64,000 nucleotides of DNA from Paenibacillus glycinis (GTDB lineage Bacteria > Bacillota > Bacilli > Paenibacillales > Paenibacillaceae): assembly GCF_009909185.1 (NCBI RefSeq), contig NZ_JAAAMV010000023.1, positions 62,001 to 126,000 of the forward strand, read 5' to 3'. Shown in pieces: positions 25,831 to 35,547 of the stretch. The position numbers were made by a program, and so were the translations under genes. A model generated the notes under the pieces. It ran no database searches. It was not told the origin of the DNA and saw nothing but the letters and a program-made list of their open reading frames with translations. Position 1 is the first letter of the stretch. Every line of letters begins with the position of its first letter.

Positions 25831-28800
25831 CTAAATATCGAGGAAATTCACGTAGTCCAGCAGACGCTTCACCATCACGGCCGCTTCCGCGCGCGTCGCT
25901 TTGTTCTTGCCGCCGAACTTGTTCGCCGCCTGGCCGCTGATGATGCTCGCTTGGACCGCTTTCGCGACGTCGTTCTGCGCCCAGGTGCCGATCTTGCCGC
26001 GATCGGCGAACCGTTTTAAGATATTGCCGGCGGTATCCGAAAGCGTGATCTGAACGCCGGCGGCGCTGGCCGCGCGAATCATCATCGTCGCCATCTCTTC
26101 GCGGGTGACCGCGTTGTTCGGCTTGAACGTGCCGTCCGTCATGCCTTGGACGATGCCGGACGTGGCGGCCGCCCCGATGTAAGCCGCGAGGACCGTGGAC
26201 GTGTTCACGTCCTTGAATTTCCCCGCTGCCGCCTTATCGCCGCTAAGCCCGAGTCCTTTCGCGATGAACATCGCGAATTCGCCGCGCGTAACGGGTTTAT
26301 TCGGCGCAAAGGTCGTGAGCGTGCTGCCTTCGACGATATACTTGTTGGCCATAAGCAAAATGTCGTTCTGTGCCCAGTGCTTCGTCAGATCGGTATATTT
26401 CGTCGCGCCTTTCACGACGGCATATACGCTGTTCCCTTTCCGTTTGAACATAATCACGGATTGACCGTTGACCTGCGTTACCTGCGTCGGCACGTACGAA
26501 ACCTTGTTCGTCTGCGGATCCAGCCAGACGACCGCCGTTTGCTTGCCGTCCACGTTCGCGGAAGTGGTAATCGTGCGGGTTACGTATCCGCTCAGGTTGT
26601 CCACCGGTTTCGTCTGCCCGTTGTTCGAGACCGCCAGCTGAAAGCTGACCGGACTCACGAGCGATTGCGCCCCTAAGCTGCCGAGCTGCGTGTTCAAAGC
26701 GCCGGCCAGGGAACCTGCGCTCGTGTCGATGGAGACGATCAATTGTCCGACTGCCCCGGCCGCGTTCATCATCTGCGCCAGTTGCGGGAAGTTCAGCGCG
26801 CTAAGCGGAATTTCGTACGTGACCGCTTTGTACGCGACGACGATCGAGGCATTGGAGGTCAATTTCTTGGCGTCCTCCATCGCCCCCAGCGGAAAGGCGA
26901 CGATCGCCGCGTTTTCCGTACTCGGTACGGTAAAGACGACGCGAGGCAACGTGCCGCTGACCGAACGTACCGCATTATACGCATTCGTCATTTTCTCTGC
27001 CGTAATGGCGTACTGATTGGTCGGGATACCGGCGGGAGATACGGCGGACGAGGTTGTCGCAACCGATGTTTTGATCGCTATCCCGCCGCCGGTCGCCACT
27101 TCGAAGTCTCCTCCGGCGTTATCGGCCCACGTTGTCTGATTCGCCGCGGACACATCGGTAAAGGATGCCGGCATAACGCCCGTTGTCGAGCGGGGGCCGA
27201 TGCCCGCGTTGCTGTAGCTGACTTTCACAGCGTCTCCGATGCTTATCGCAGGATACACCGTGAGCACGACAGCGGCGCCGCTAATCGTAGCATTGGAAAT
27301 CGGACGCGTGACATTGTTTACTTTCACCGAGAATTGCGACGTCGTTGGCGTGTAGCCCGTGTTCAACGGCGCCGAGAAGCTGACGGTAATCGTGCCGCCC
27401 TTGGCGATAATTCCGTTCAAAGCAAGCGATGATGACCCGTTGCTGCCGTTGGTCGGCATGCTGCTGAAAGCCGGCGCCGCATTGCCGCCGAGATCCGTTA
27501 GCGCGGGAGATCCGCCAAGATAGGAGACAAGCACGGCATCTCCCGTCAATGTCGCCGCCGAGAGCGTCAATATGACCTGCGCCCCGCTGATTCTGACGTT
27601 GTAGACCGAACGCGCCGAACCATTGACCGTGACGATGAATGCCGATGTCTGCGGAACGAGCGACGAGTTCAACGCCTCGTTATAGGACAACGTAACGGTC
27701 GATCCGGATGAGGTTAAGCTTTGCAGTGCCGGGGCTAATTGGTCCTGGCCGTTCTGCACGTAAAAATTGCTGAAGGAAGCCAGCTGGTTGCCTGCCAGAT
27801 CCTTGAGCGGATACGATGATGAACTTGAGTAGGATACCGACACGGTTTGTCCAGTCGACGGAGCAGCACCGTTGAACGTTAGGAATACGATATTATCCGA
27901 ACTCGAGATATTCGTAACCGATCGATAAGAATTATCAACGTATACCGTGAACTGCGAACTCGCATAGGAGCTGACTGACGCCAATTCTTCGCTGAAAGTC
28001 AAGAGAATCATGTTGCCGCTGACCGAGCCGCTTGCTTGAACCGGCGGCGTCGTATCCGGAACATTGGTCACGTTGACGTTGGAGAAGTTGGCCGCCGCCG
28101 TGCCATCCAAATCCTTAATCGGTCTCGAGCCGGCGGAGTATGACACCTGAATGACTTGTCCATACGAAACGGCGCTTTGGAGCGTAAGCGTTACGACATT
28201 GCCGCTGATGCTTACGTTCGATACCGTGCGGCCGGCACCGTTTACCGTCACGTAGAAATTAGCACCAACCGGGGTCGCTGCAGCGCTTTCGTTCAAATTT
28301 TCGTTGAAGGTAATGGCGATTTTGGTCGAACCAATCAAATTCGCCCCCGTTACCGTAGGCGGACCATAGGAGCTGTTCGACGTCCTAAACCTCCATGCAT
28401 ATTGATTGAGAATCCCCTCATATTCATTTCCGACCAAATCGGTTACCGCGCCTGAGGCTATTTCAACGTAATATTCCGTATTCGCGACCATCGTTCCATT
28501 AACGGCAATGCGCAGCTTGCGGTTATTTGACGAATCGATGGAGATCGTGGTAGGTATAGACGAATTGCCGGCAGCCGGCTTGACATTGATTGCCGACGCA
28601 TTGGAACCAAGCAAGATTGGCTCGTTGAACGTCGCCTCTAGAATCGTCCCTTGCAATGGGACGTTCTGGGCGTTGTTTGCCGGTAAAATCAAGACCATCG
28701 TAGGCTTATCATTGTCCTGCGTAACCGTGAAGGACCATGAAGACGATCCCGATATGCCGGCGAAATAGTTTCCTTTCGCATCCGAGAACGCTTGCCCGCC

Positions 28801-30246
28801 AATTTCCACGTAGTAGCTTGTGTTGCTAGCGTAATTTATGCTGCTGTCCGTTACCGTGATCTTCGTCGTCCCTCCGCCGCTAACCTTGGAGGACGTGACG
28901 GGAATGCTTGTGAAAACGGCACCGGAAGGCTGCGAACGAATCGTAATATTGCCTGCTCCCGGATACACCGGCTCGGAGAAATTCATTTCCAGGCTGACCG
29001 TTTTCGTTGCTTGCGCGCCTATCGGTTTACGGTCCGACAGCAGCGTCGGCGGCGTCGTATCGTTACCCGGGTCCGTCACGAAGCTCCACGTTCTCGCATC
29101 CGAGATGCCCTGATACAGCTTTGATGAATCCGATGCATCCTTAAATGCGTTCGGATCGATCAAAACGTAGAAGCCCGTATTCGGAGCCAAATCGGATGGG
29201 TTAATGATAACGTCCGTCCCGCCGTTTGAGCCGTTTGGCACATACGATACGCTGCCCGAGTTGACGTTAATCGTTTGCACCGTCGAATTATCGGAGATTC
29301 GATTAAGCGTGATCGTTCCCGTATTGGCAACAACCGCCCTGTTGAAGCTCAATACAAGATTCGTGGATACGCTGACCGCGTAAGAATCGTCAGCCGGCTG
29401 CAGCGTTGGATTGCCCAGCGGCGGAGCCGTGGTCGTAAACCTCCATTGCCCCGAGCCTACGCCTGCAAAAGAGTTGCCTGCCGCATCCTGGAAGGCGCCG
29501 CTCGGTACTCGGACTTCATAGTTGCTGCTTCCATTCAAAACGTTTGGAAGCGTGACGCTGATGGTACTGGTAGAGCTACCGCTAACCCCAATCGAATTAA
29601 CACTGATCGACTGTTCATCGGATGACTGCGCCGTGTTCTTTACCGTGATGCTTCCGATCGCCGCATAGACCGGCTCGCTGAACTTCATCGTAAGCGTCGT
29701 GCCAACGCCTGCCGTTCCCCCATTCGCGGGAATGAACGGCGCTCCGGAGTTCAGTACCGGAGCCGTCGTATCCGCCGAAGCGACCGTCGTAAAGCTCCAA
29801 CCGACCGCGCTCGTCAATCCGGCAAAATTGGCATTGTTGCTTTCATTCAAGAAAGCGCCTGCATCGATCGTGACATAATAGCTCGTATTGAGGGCGAAAT
29901 TCGAGCTCGGCGAAATCGTCACGACATTGCGGTTGTCGCCTGAACCGATAGCCACTCTGCTGTCGGAGGCAACGACGAAAGATTCGACGACGACGTTGTC
30001 CAGCTGCCTGTGGAGCTGAATCGTCGCGCTGCCCGTTCCTTTCTTGACGTTCTCGTCGAACGTAAGGCTAAGGTTGGTATTCGTCGGAACGTTCGACGTG
30101 CTGGCCATCGGTAACTTGTTGATAATAACCGGACCGCTCGAAGCGGCTTTAACCTTCGTCGGTCCTGCGGTCAATCCGCCTATGACAACCTGCAGGACCA
30201 GTAATGCTGCGACTATGAATGATACCCAACTGCGAATACGTACCAA
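25831..30246 (-). CDS. Large SLH surface protein with SbsA-type and SwmB-type Ig repeats
   Basis: 1471-residue exported protein. The frame is open further upstream, but TTG at 30246 is chosen: GGGGAG lies nine bases before it and the protein then begins with a clean signal peptide (VRIRSWVSFIVAALLVLQVV). Residues about 40-590 hold roughly five bacterial Ig-like modules of the SbsA type (NTNLSLTFDENV, NTSYYVTIDAGAF and variants). Residues about 590-990 hold SwmB-like modules (YGQVIQVSYSAGSRPIKDLD). A beta-rich region follows, and three SLH domains lie at about 1275-1471 (TRGEFAMFIAKGLGLS, TREEMATMMIRAA, TRAEAAVMVKRLL). It is anchored to pyruvylated wall polymer. The architecture suggests a long stalk; the ligand is unknown. 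Confidence 0.9.
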   Translation of the reverse strand: MVRIRSWVSFIVAALLVLQVVIGGLTAGPTKVKAASSGPVIINKLPMASTSNVPTNTNLSLTFDENVKKGTGSATIQLHRQLDNVVVESFVVASDSRVAIGSGDNRNVVTISPSSNFALNTSYYVTIDAGAFLNESNNANFAGLTSAVGWSFTTVASADTTAPVLNSGAPFIPANGGTAGVGTTLTMKFSEPVYAAIGSITVKNTAQSSDEQSISVNSIGVSGSSTSTISVTLPNVLNGSSNYEVRVPSGAFQDAAGNSFAGVGSGQWRFTTTAPPLGNPTLQPADDSYAVSVSTNLVLSFNRAVVANTGTITLNRISDNSTVQTINVNSGSVSYVPNGSNGGTDVIINPSDLAPNTGFYVLIDPNAFKDASDSSKLYQGISDARTWSFVTDPGNDTTPPTLLSDRKPIGAQATKTVSLEMNFSEPVYPGAGNITIRSQPSGAVFTSIPVTSSKVSGGGTTKITVTDSSINYASNTSYYVEIGGQAFSDAKGNYFAGISGSSSWSFTVTQDNDKPTMVLILPANNAQNVPLQGTILEATFNEPILLGSNASAINVKPAAGNSSIPTTISIDSSNNRKLRIAVNGTMVANTEYYVEIASGAVTDLVGNEYEGILNQYAWRFRTSNSSYGPPTVTGANLIGSTKIAITFNENLNESAAATPVGANFYVTVNGAGRTVSNVSISGNVVTLTLQSAVSYGQVIQVSYSAGSRPIKDLDGTAAANFSNVNVTNVPDTTPPVQASGSVSGNMILLTFSEELASVSSYASSQFTVYVDNSYRSVTNISSSDNIVFLTFNGAAPSTGQTVSVSYSSSSSYPLKDLAGNQLASFSNFYVQNGQDQLAPALQSLTSSGSTVTLSYNEALNSSLVPQTSAFIVTVNGSARSVYNVRISGAQVILTLSAATLTGDAVLVSYLGGSPALTDLGGNAAPAFSSMPTNGSNGSSSLALNGIIAKGGTITVSFSAPLNTGYTPTTSQFSVKVNNVTRPISNATISGAAVVLTVYPAISIGDAVKVSYSNAGIGPRSTTGVMPASFTDVSAANQTTWADNAGGDFEVATGGGIAIKTSVATTSSAVSPAGIPTNQYAITAEKMTNAYNAVRSVSGTLPRVVFTVPSTENAAIVAFPLGAMEDAKKLTSNASIVVAYKAVTYEIPLSALNFPQLAQMMNAAGAVGQLIVSIDTSAGSLAGALNTQLGSLGAQSLVSPVSFQLAVSNNGQTKPVDNLSGYVTRTITTSANVDGKQTAVVWLDPQTNKVSYVPTQVTQVNGQSVIMFKRKGNSVYAVVKGATKYTDLTKHWAQNDILLMANKYIVEGSTLTTFAPNKPVTRGEFAMFIAKGLGLSGDKAAAGKFKDVNTSTVLAAYIGAAATSGIVQGMTDGTFKPNNAVTREEMATMMIRAASAAGVQITLSDTAGNILKRFADRGKIGTWAQNDVAKAVQASIISGQAANKFGGKNKATRAEAAVMVKRLLDYVNFLDI

Positions 30247-30357
30247 GATTCCCCACTCCCCAAATAAAGACACTCGTACTATAGTTTTCGGCTGGGAGCC
30301 GGATGAAATGAAGATGTTCGCGTAAAATGCCTGCCGTCTATCTGATCTTTCGCGCAT

Positions 30358-30386
30358 AAAAAAGCCGCCCCTTCGCAGGAGCGGCT
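30358..30386 (-). terminator. metK terminator
   Basis: Minus strand AGCCGCTCCT and AGGGGCGGCT arms followed by six T, 14 bp past the metK stop. Confidence 0.88.
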
Positions 30387-30400
30387 CTCTACGTATAAAC

Positions 30401-31603
30401 TTAACGCAACGCGTCGGCCTTCAACTTATCGGCTTTGTCCACGCGTTCCCACGGGAAATCGATGTCCGTACGGCCAAAGTGACCGTAAGCGGCCGTTTTG
30501 CTATAGATCGGACGACGAAGGTCAAGCATCTTGATAATGCCTGCCGGACGCAGATCAAAGTTATTCTTAATGACTTCTACGAGTACTTCTTCATCAACAT
30601 TGCTAGTGCCGTACGTATCTACGTTGATGGATACCGGGTTAGCAACGCCAATCGCGTAGGCAAGCTGAATTTCGCATTTATCCGCAAGACCGGCTGCCAC
30701 GATGTTTTTTGCCACATAACGGGCTGCATACGCTGCGGAACGGTCGACTTTTGTCGGATCCTTGCCGGAGAAGGCACCGCCGCCGTGACGGGCGTAACCG
30801 CCGTACGTATCGACGATGATTTTGCGGCCGGTCAAGCCGGCATCGCCTTGCGGGCCGCCGATAACGAAACGGCCGGTAGGGTTAATGAAGTATTTCGTTT
30901 CTTCGTCCAGCCATTCAGCCGGAACGACCGGTGCGATGACATGCTTGCGGATATCCGCTTGGATTTGCTCCAGCGTGACCTCTTCGGCATGCTGCGTGGA
31001 AACGACGATCGCGTCAACGCGTTTCGGTTTTCCATCGACATATTCGATCGTGACTTGCGTTTTGCCGTCCGGACGCAGGTATTCAAGCGTACCGTTCTTG
31101 CGTACTTCCGACAATTGACGCGAGATACGGTGAGCAAGCGCGATCGGCAGCGGCATCAGCTCAGGCGTTTCGTTCGAAGCAAAACCGAACATCAAGCCTT
31201 GGTCGCCGGCTCCGATATCTTCGTTCTCTTGACGAACGTCTACGCCTTCGCGGGATTCCAGCGCTGCGTTGACGCCTTGCGCGATGTCCGCGGATTGCTC
31301 GTTAAGCGACGTCAAGACAGCGCAAGTGCTGGAGTCGAAGCCGTATTTGGCACGCGTATAACCGATTTCTTTGATGGTGCGACGAACGATCGACGGGATA
31401 TCGACGTAATCCGCGCTCGTGCTGATCTCGCCGATTACGAGCACCAAGCCGGTAGCAACGGATACTTCGCATGCAACCCGCGCATAAGGGTCCACTTCTA
31501 GAAATGCATCCAAAACCGCGTCAGAGATCTGATCGCATATTTTGTCGGGATGGCCTTCCGTAACGGACTCGGACGTGAATAGATGGCGTCCTTTAAGTGA
31601 CAT
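30401..31603 (-). CDS. metK: S-adenosylmethionine synthetase
   Basis: 400 residues, normal length. It makes S-adenosylmethionine from methionine and ATP. Family motifs: [20 protein letters not shown] at the start, [12 protein letters not shown] in the middle, [21 protein letters not shown] (the P-loop-like segment, here only partly quoted) and [19 protein letters not shown]. It is monocistronic: a terminator follows, and the upstream gene has its own terminator. AGGAGG precedes the ATG. The leader is structured but does not match the SAM-I riboswitch. Confidence 0.98.
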   Translation of the reverse strand: MSLKGRHLFTSESVTEGHPDKICDQISDAVLDAFLEVDPYARVACEVSVATGLVLVIGEISTSADYVDIPSIVRRTIKEIGYTRAKYGFDSSTCAVLTSLNEQSADIAQGVNAALESREGVDVRQENEDIGAGDQGLMFGFASNETPELMPLPIALAHRISRQLSEVRKNGTLEYLRPDGKTQVTIEYVDGKPKRVDAIVVSTQHAEEVTLEQIQADIRKHVIAPVVPAEWLDEETKYFINPTGRFVIGGPQGDAGLTGRKIIVDTYGGYARHGGGAFSGKDPTKVDRSAAYAARYVAKNIVAAGLADKCEIQLAYAIGVANPVSINVDTYGTSNVDEEVLVEVIKNNFDLRPAGIIKMLDLRRPIYSKTAAYGHFGRTDIDFPWERVDKADKLKADALR

Positions 31604-31726
31604 TTAAACCTCAACCTCCTGTACCTCGATAAATTTTAAGTATGATGCATAACCTGCAACGGTTGCTGGGACTCTATGAAGAAATCGTCGTCCCATAAGG
31701 GATCTAACGCTGAACGTTTCGATTCC
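31604..31726 (-). promoter_or_regulatory. Structured metK leader region
   Basis: Minus strand segment with TGGGAC/GTCCCA pairing around 17 nt, a competing TCCC-TTAT-GGGA hairpin, and GCAAC-C-GTTGC. TTGCAG with TAAAAT 15 bases later is a weak promoter. SAM-I riboswitch signatures are absent. Confidence 0.3.
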
Positions 31727-31757
31727 AAAAAATGAACCTTTTCCAATGTGGAAAAGG
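31727..31757 (-). terminator. Terminator of SASP gene
   Basis: CCTTTTCC-acatt-GGAAAAGG on the minus strand followed by TTCATTTTTT. Confidence 0.85.
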
Positions 31758-31839
31758 TCTCATTAAGAACTCTCTAAAACAGTATGATACCGAAACTGTC
31801 GCTTTGTGTCAATGGTAATGGGTACTTTCCCGCGCCTGT

Positions 31840-32109
31840 TTACAGACCTTTAAGCACTTGCTCGGCATGTTGGACGAGTCTTTTGGTAATGCTGCCTCCA
31901 ACAGAACCCGCATCGCGCGTAGCCAGCTGCGACCAATTTACGTGAGCGCCTCCGGCACCGGCGGTACCGCCTAGCTCCGAACCAAACTCGGTATCTGCCC
32001 CACCGGCCGTACCGCCGGTCATCAGACCAAGCTCGGCTGCGATTTCGTATTTCATTTGGTTCAGGGCTTGCGCACATTCAGGCACGACTTTACGATTGCT
32101 TCTCGACAT
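31840..32109 (-). CDS. Alpha/beta-type small acid-soluble spore protein
   Basis: 89 residues. SASPs coat forespore DNA and protect it. The core KYEIAAELGLMTGG and the C-terminal VGGSITKRLVQHAEQVLKGL match the alpha/beta family, with a germination-protease-like site around EFGSELGG. A glycine- and alanine-rich insert (GGTAGGADTE, GGTAGAGG) lies between the two halves. The ATG at 32109 is chosen because AGGAGGTG lies eight bases before it. Expression should be in the forespore under sigma-G; no convincing sigma-G promoter was identified. The gene confirms spore formation. Confidence 0.93.
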   Translation of the reverse strand: MSRSNRKVVPECAQALNQMKYEIAAELGLMTGGTAGGADTEFGSELGGTAGAGGAHVNWSQLATRDAGSVGGSITKRLVQHAEQVLKGL

Positions 32110-32198
32110 TGTAAGCACCTCCTAATGGGATGCTTGTATTGTGTGCGGAATTCCGGCTTTCGAAGCGGATAAGTTGTTGTCAGTTCGGGTAAAAATAA

Positions 32199-32717
32199 CT
32201 ATTGCTGGACCTGCAACTCGTAAGAACCGCGCACCATCACGGTCAAACCTGTTTTCTGCCCCGGTGCCGGAGTCACGCCTCTCCCGCCTCGCGGGAACAA
32301 GATAAGATGGTTATTCGGAACCGGCTTACTATTCGTAATATCCGTTCCATCCGTAAGGTCCGAAATCCCGTTGCTGTCCGCGCTGTAGGCTACAGCCTTT
32401 CCGGCGCGAACGATGAACTCGGTGCCATCCTTCGCAATCAGACGCTTCCCGACCGGCACCGTCACGACTTCGACTTTCTGCGCGCCGGTACCTTGGCTCG
32501 AATCCGTCTGGCCTCCGCCCTGCTTGGCAAGCTCGGCCTTCACCAAGTCAGCGACTTGCGTATCGATGTAGCTCTTGGTGACGACCGGGTCATTGACGGA
32601 GCCTGGCGTGACGACAGCGCTATCTCCTTCCGCGAGGGTAGGAATTTTCAACCCTATCCACAGGGCTGCACCTACGACCGTGATCGAAAGCGCCAGCTTC
32701 TTAGCATTAAACTTCAC
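32199..32717 (-). CDS. Exported protein of unknown function
   Basis: 172 residues starting at GTG, with AAGGAGG eight bases upstream. It has an N-terminal membrane/signal segment (LALSITVVGAALWIGLKIP). Residues 35-70 contain VNDPVVTKSYIDTQVADLVK, a short helical segment often seen in Paenibacillus exported proteins. The rest looks beta-rich (VEVVTVPVGKRLIAKDGTEF, GLTVMVRGSYELQVQQ). No enzyme motif or SLH domain is present. It lies between the SASP gene and a large unknown exported protein and is probably transcribed alone. Confidence 0.8.
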   Translation of the reverse strand: MKFNAKKLALSITVVGAALWIGLKIPTLAEGDSAVVTPGSVNDPVVTKSYIDTQVADLVKAELAKQGGGQTDSSQGTGAQKVEVVTVPVGKRLIAKDGTEFIVRAGKAVAYSADSNGISDLTDGTDITNSKPVPNNHLILFPRGGRGVTPAPGQKTGLTVMVRGSYELQVQQ

Positions 32718-32794
32718 TATTCAGTCCTCCTTGCTTTTCTTTAATTTTCAATATCCGATTACTAGGTTATATCGGCATGAATGCTCAAATTCAT

Positions 32795-32827
32795 AAAAGA
32801 AGAGCCGGATATTTATCCACCGGCTCT
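32795..32827 (-). terminator. Terminator of the 835-residue protein gene
   Basis: AGAGCCGG and CCGGCTCT arms around 11 nt, then TTCTTTT on the minus strand. Confidence 0.8.
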
Positions 32828-32889
32828 GCGAAGTTGGTTGGAAAGGATGCCTTAGATAGCAGATAGCGTTATTACGTTGTTCAACGACG

Positions 32890-35397
32890 CTATTGTCTTT
32901 CAAACCACGTCAATTCTTTGGTAGCAAGCAATACTTTTGCTCCCGCTACTTCGTCATATACATTCAATTTATAGTTTTTCATCAATTGAATGTTTGACAG
33001 TATGTCCGAATCACTAAATACAAATTCAAGTGGGATGCTTGTTCCGTATTTTAGAGAAGCTACAGATGCTGACTGACCTCCGGTAGGCGGCTCTTCCGTG
33101 CTGCTTTGATTAATCGCAAATTCCTTAGTATACGTTGTTTTTCCATAACCTTGGTCAACGAACTCAAACAGCAATTTATGATCTCCCGCGACGTAATCAT
33201 AGGCTGGATCCAAGACCAAATCATAATCCATGTTCATTTTCACGCCATCCACAGTCGTGCCCGAAACACTAAACGTTGCTTGAATATTGCGCATGCTGAG
33301 TGCGTAGGCAGAGAATTTGATGGCGTTGAAATCATTTTTAATGACAGGCGTTTCATTTTTCATGAGATAGGATACTGGATTGACGGTGATTACCTCATCC
33401 GTAGTCGTATCTGTTTTCACTTTTACTCCATTACCGATGATAAGGCGATAATTATTCAAATTAAATGATTTTGTAAATTGCCCCCAAGCCGAGATAAGCG
33501 CTTTTCCATTTGAAGTTAACTTATCTTTTACGGGAGTAAACGTTACCGGTACGATGACTCCTGCATCATCCTCCAAATAGCCGCTGAGGTCGGACATTAA
33601 CGCTGCTCTCGCTTCCATGTTTGTCATTTCGAATTCGGTATAAAGATAGTTGTTTTCTTCATTCGTGTACACGTTCGCATTAATTAATTTAACGTTTGAT
33701 TTGCTACCAACATTATTGATGGCATATATGCTTTGGTTGGAAATTTGAGGAATGGATGATACAGCTTGGCTTGAATACTGATACAACTTTTTGGCATTGG
33801 CATCCTTTTGCGATTGCGTTAAAACAAAACTGATTTTATCCACCGTTGTCGTGTATGGGATCTTCGAGAAAACTACCGTATGATAGGTGCCATTCGGTGC
33901 AATATTAATCGTTTGATCCAATCCCACAGCAGTACTTTGAGCGTCGACTTTAACGCCATTGATCAGAAAGTATCCCGTTAAATCAGAAGGTACACTCTTT
34001 GATGAATTACTCTTATTAGTAATACTCAATTCGGCCAGTAGGATATCATCGTCGCCAGATGGGGTCCTTTGAATGGAGCTTAGTTGTACGGAATAATCGT
34101 TATTATAGGTAAACGAACCTCCTACGCTTCCTTCCTGACTCTCGGTTTGAACATTGTAAATTCCAAGCAAATAGCTTTCTTGCGCATCGGTAGCAGCGCT
34201 CTTTACAACCAATTTCAGTGCTTTGGATTGCAATGACTTAGGAATGGTGCCAGATAAATTGATATCCTGCTCGATTTTCGGCAACAATACTGTATTATCG
34301 CTTTTAGCAAATGTTAAGGGATAAGAAATATTGTCTGGCGTTTGAATTGAAAATTCAAGACCAGGCATCGTTAGAGCAGATACGTCAATGTTATTCAACG
34401 TGAAGTCCAAAGCAATGTCAGTACTGCCATCATTCTCATTCAAGATTGCGTTTTTAGCCAAGGTCTGTATTTGTTTCCCCCCAAGATAAACCACTCGGGA
34501 TTTATTCGCTTCCGTAGCAGACTGAGGTTTTAGCGCAGGCACTTCAAAAGATCCATTCGGTATTTCAATTTTATTCGTATCGTCTTTGGTAAAAGGAATA
34601 AGGGCTAGCTTCTTTCCAGTTAGCGTATTAGGAAGCTTAGCATGCAAAGATATAATTTTGCGTTCCTTAGGTTGAAGGGAGGTTAGATCTGCCGTGTTTG
34701 CAGCGATATCAAATACGGAATTACTATCCGTTTGAAGCGCAAAACCAAGTTGGCTTAGAGCGGCACTGCTAGAGCCTACATTCTCAAGCAGATAGTTAAT
34801 CGTTAAATAAATTCCGCTTTGATCTTGTGTTATGTAGTATTGTTTGACTGCGCCTTTTATTTTCGTATTACTAAACAACATCACGCTCGGTTTATACAGA
34901 GGCGTTTTGCCGATAGAATTTCCGTTGTATTGGATAGTTGCCAAACTTCGTTCATAGTTAGCAACCGAGAAATCCCACTTTACAATATTGAATGAAAGGT
35001 CCGTCAGCTTAGTATTACTGTCTACGGTTGTGTAATAGGTAAGATTTATTGAAGATTTCGCTTCTACATACTTGATATCTTTATCTTCATCCGTCACCGT
35101 AGATTTATACGTCTTGCCATTTGAGCTTTTAACTTTGATCCAATAATCAAGTAGATCCAGTGATTGTGTACTATTATTTGTAATGGTTACGGTATAAGCA
35201 AGCAGTAGACCCTTTCCTTGCATCAGCAGCTTAGCATCGCGGATTACTAAACTTTTCCCCGTTCCTAATGACACCACTTTACTCGAGAGAGTATTTGACA
35301 CAGTTGCCGCCGAAGCAACTTTCATCAATGGTATGGGTTGAAAAAGCAAACCTGCAGCTGTTAAAGCCATGATCGATGTCTGCACAATTCTCTTCAC
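32890..35397 (-). CDS. Large exported multi-module protein, function unknown
   Basis: 835 residues with a signal peptide (TSIMALTAAGLLFQPIPLM, cleavage near ASA-AT). The mature part seems to consist of about five or six related beta-sandwich modules of 100-130 residues, each with a pattern like ITNNSTQSLDLLDYWIKV or LSITNKSNSSKSVPSDLTGY, that is, strand, asparagine-serine turn, leucine-rich strand. This resembles FxLYD/DUF4352-type Ig-like modules. No SLH domain or catalytic motif was seen. DNA is noticeably AT-rich compared with neighbours, like the S-layer gene beside it. AGGAGG precedes the ATG; a perfect TATAAT lies about 30 bp upstream. It is possibly a secreted S-layer-associated or sporulation-envelope protein; this is a guess. 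Confidence 0.85.
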   Translation of the reverse strand: MKRIVQTSIMALTAAGLLFQPIPLMKVASAATVSNTLSSKVVSLGTGKSLVIRDAKLLMQGKGLLLAYTVTITNNSTQSLDLLDYWIKVKSSNGKTYKSTVTDEDKDIKYVEAKSSINLTYYTTVDSNTKLTDLSFNIVKWDFSVANYERSLATIQYNGNSIGKTPLYKPSVMLFSNTKIKGAVKQYYITQDQSGIYLTINYLLENVGSSSAALSQLGFALQTDSNSVFDIAANTADLTSLQPKERKIISLHAKLPNTLTGKKLALIPFTKDDTNKIEIPNGSFEVPALKPQSATEANKSRVVYLGGKQIQTLAKNAILNENDGSTDIALDFTLNNIDVSALTMPGLEFSIQTPDNISYPLTFAKSDNTVLLPKIEQDINLSGTIPKSLQSKALKLVVKSAATDAQESYLLGIYNVQTESQEGSVGGSFTYNNDYSVQLSSIQRTPSGDDDILLAELSITNKSNSSKSVPSDLTGYFLINGVKVDAQSTAVGLDQTINIAPNGTYHTVVFSKIPYTTTVDKISFVLTQSQKDANAKKLYQYSSQAVSSIPQISNQSIYAINNVGSKSNVKLINANVYTNEENNYLYTEFEMTNMEARAALMSDLSGYLEDDAGVIVPVTFTPVKDKLTSNGKALISAWGQFTKSFNLNNYRLIIGNGVKVKTDTTTDEVITVNPVSYLMKNETPVIKNDFNAIKFSAYALSMRNIQATFSVSGTTVDGVKMNMDYDLVLDPAYDYVAGDHKLLFEFVDQGYGKTTYTKEFAINQSSTEEPPTGGQSASVASLKYGTSIPLEFVFSDSDILSNIQLMKNYKLNVYDEVAGAKVLLATKELTWFERQ

Positions 35398-35487
35398 ATA
35401 AATTCCTCCTGTTTCTTATTACTATTATAGACGTTCCTTGACATCTATTTGTTTCGGTCGATGATAGACAACATGTGAGGAATGTAT

Positions 35488-35521
35488 AAAAGACCCCCGT
35501 GCATATGCACGGGGGTCTTTT
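35488..35521. terminator. Perfect palindromic terminator of S-layer gene
   Basis: Two 17-base arms, starting AAAAGACCCCCGTGCAT, with no unpaired loop beyond the turn, flanked by A and T runs. It is bidirectional and very strong, as befits a highly expressed gene. Confidence 0.93.
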
Positions 35522-35547
35522 ATTAAGCTTGAATCACGATCGGCAAA

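Noticed and set aside
31604-31726. SAM-I (S-box) riboswitch before metK
   Set aside because: Core segments of the S-box, such as the AGGTGGAGGGACTGGCCC-like start, are not present; only a GCAACC fragment resembles it.
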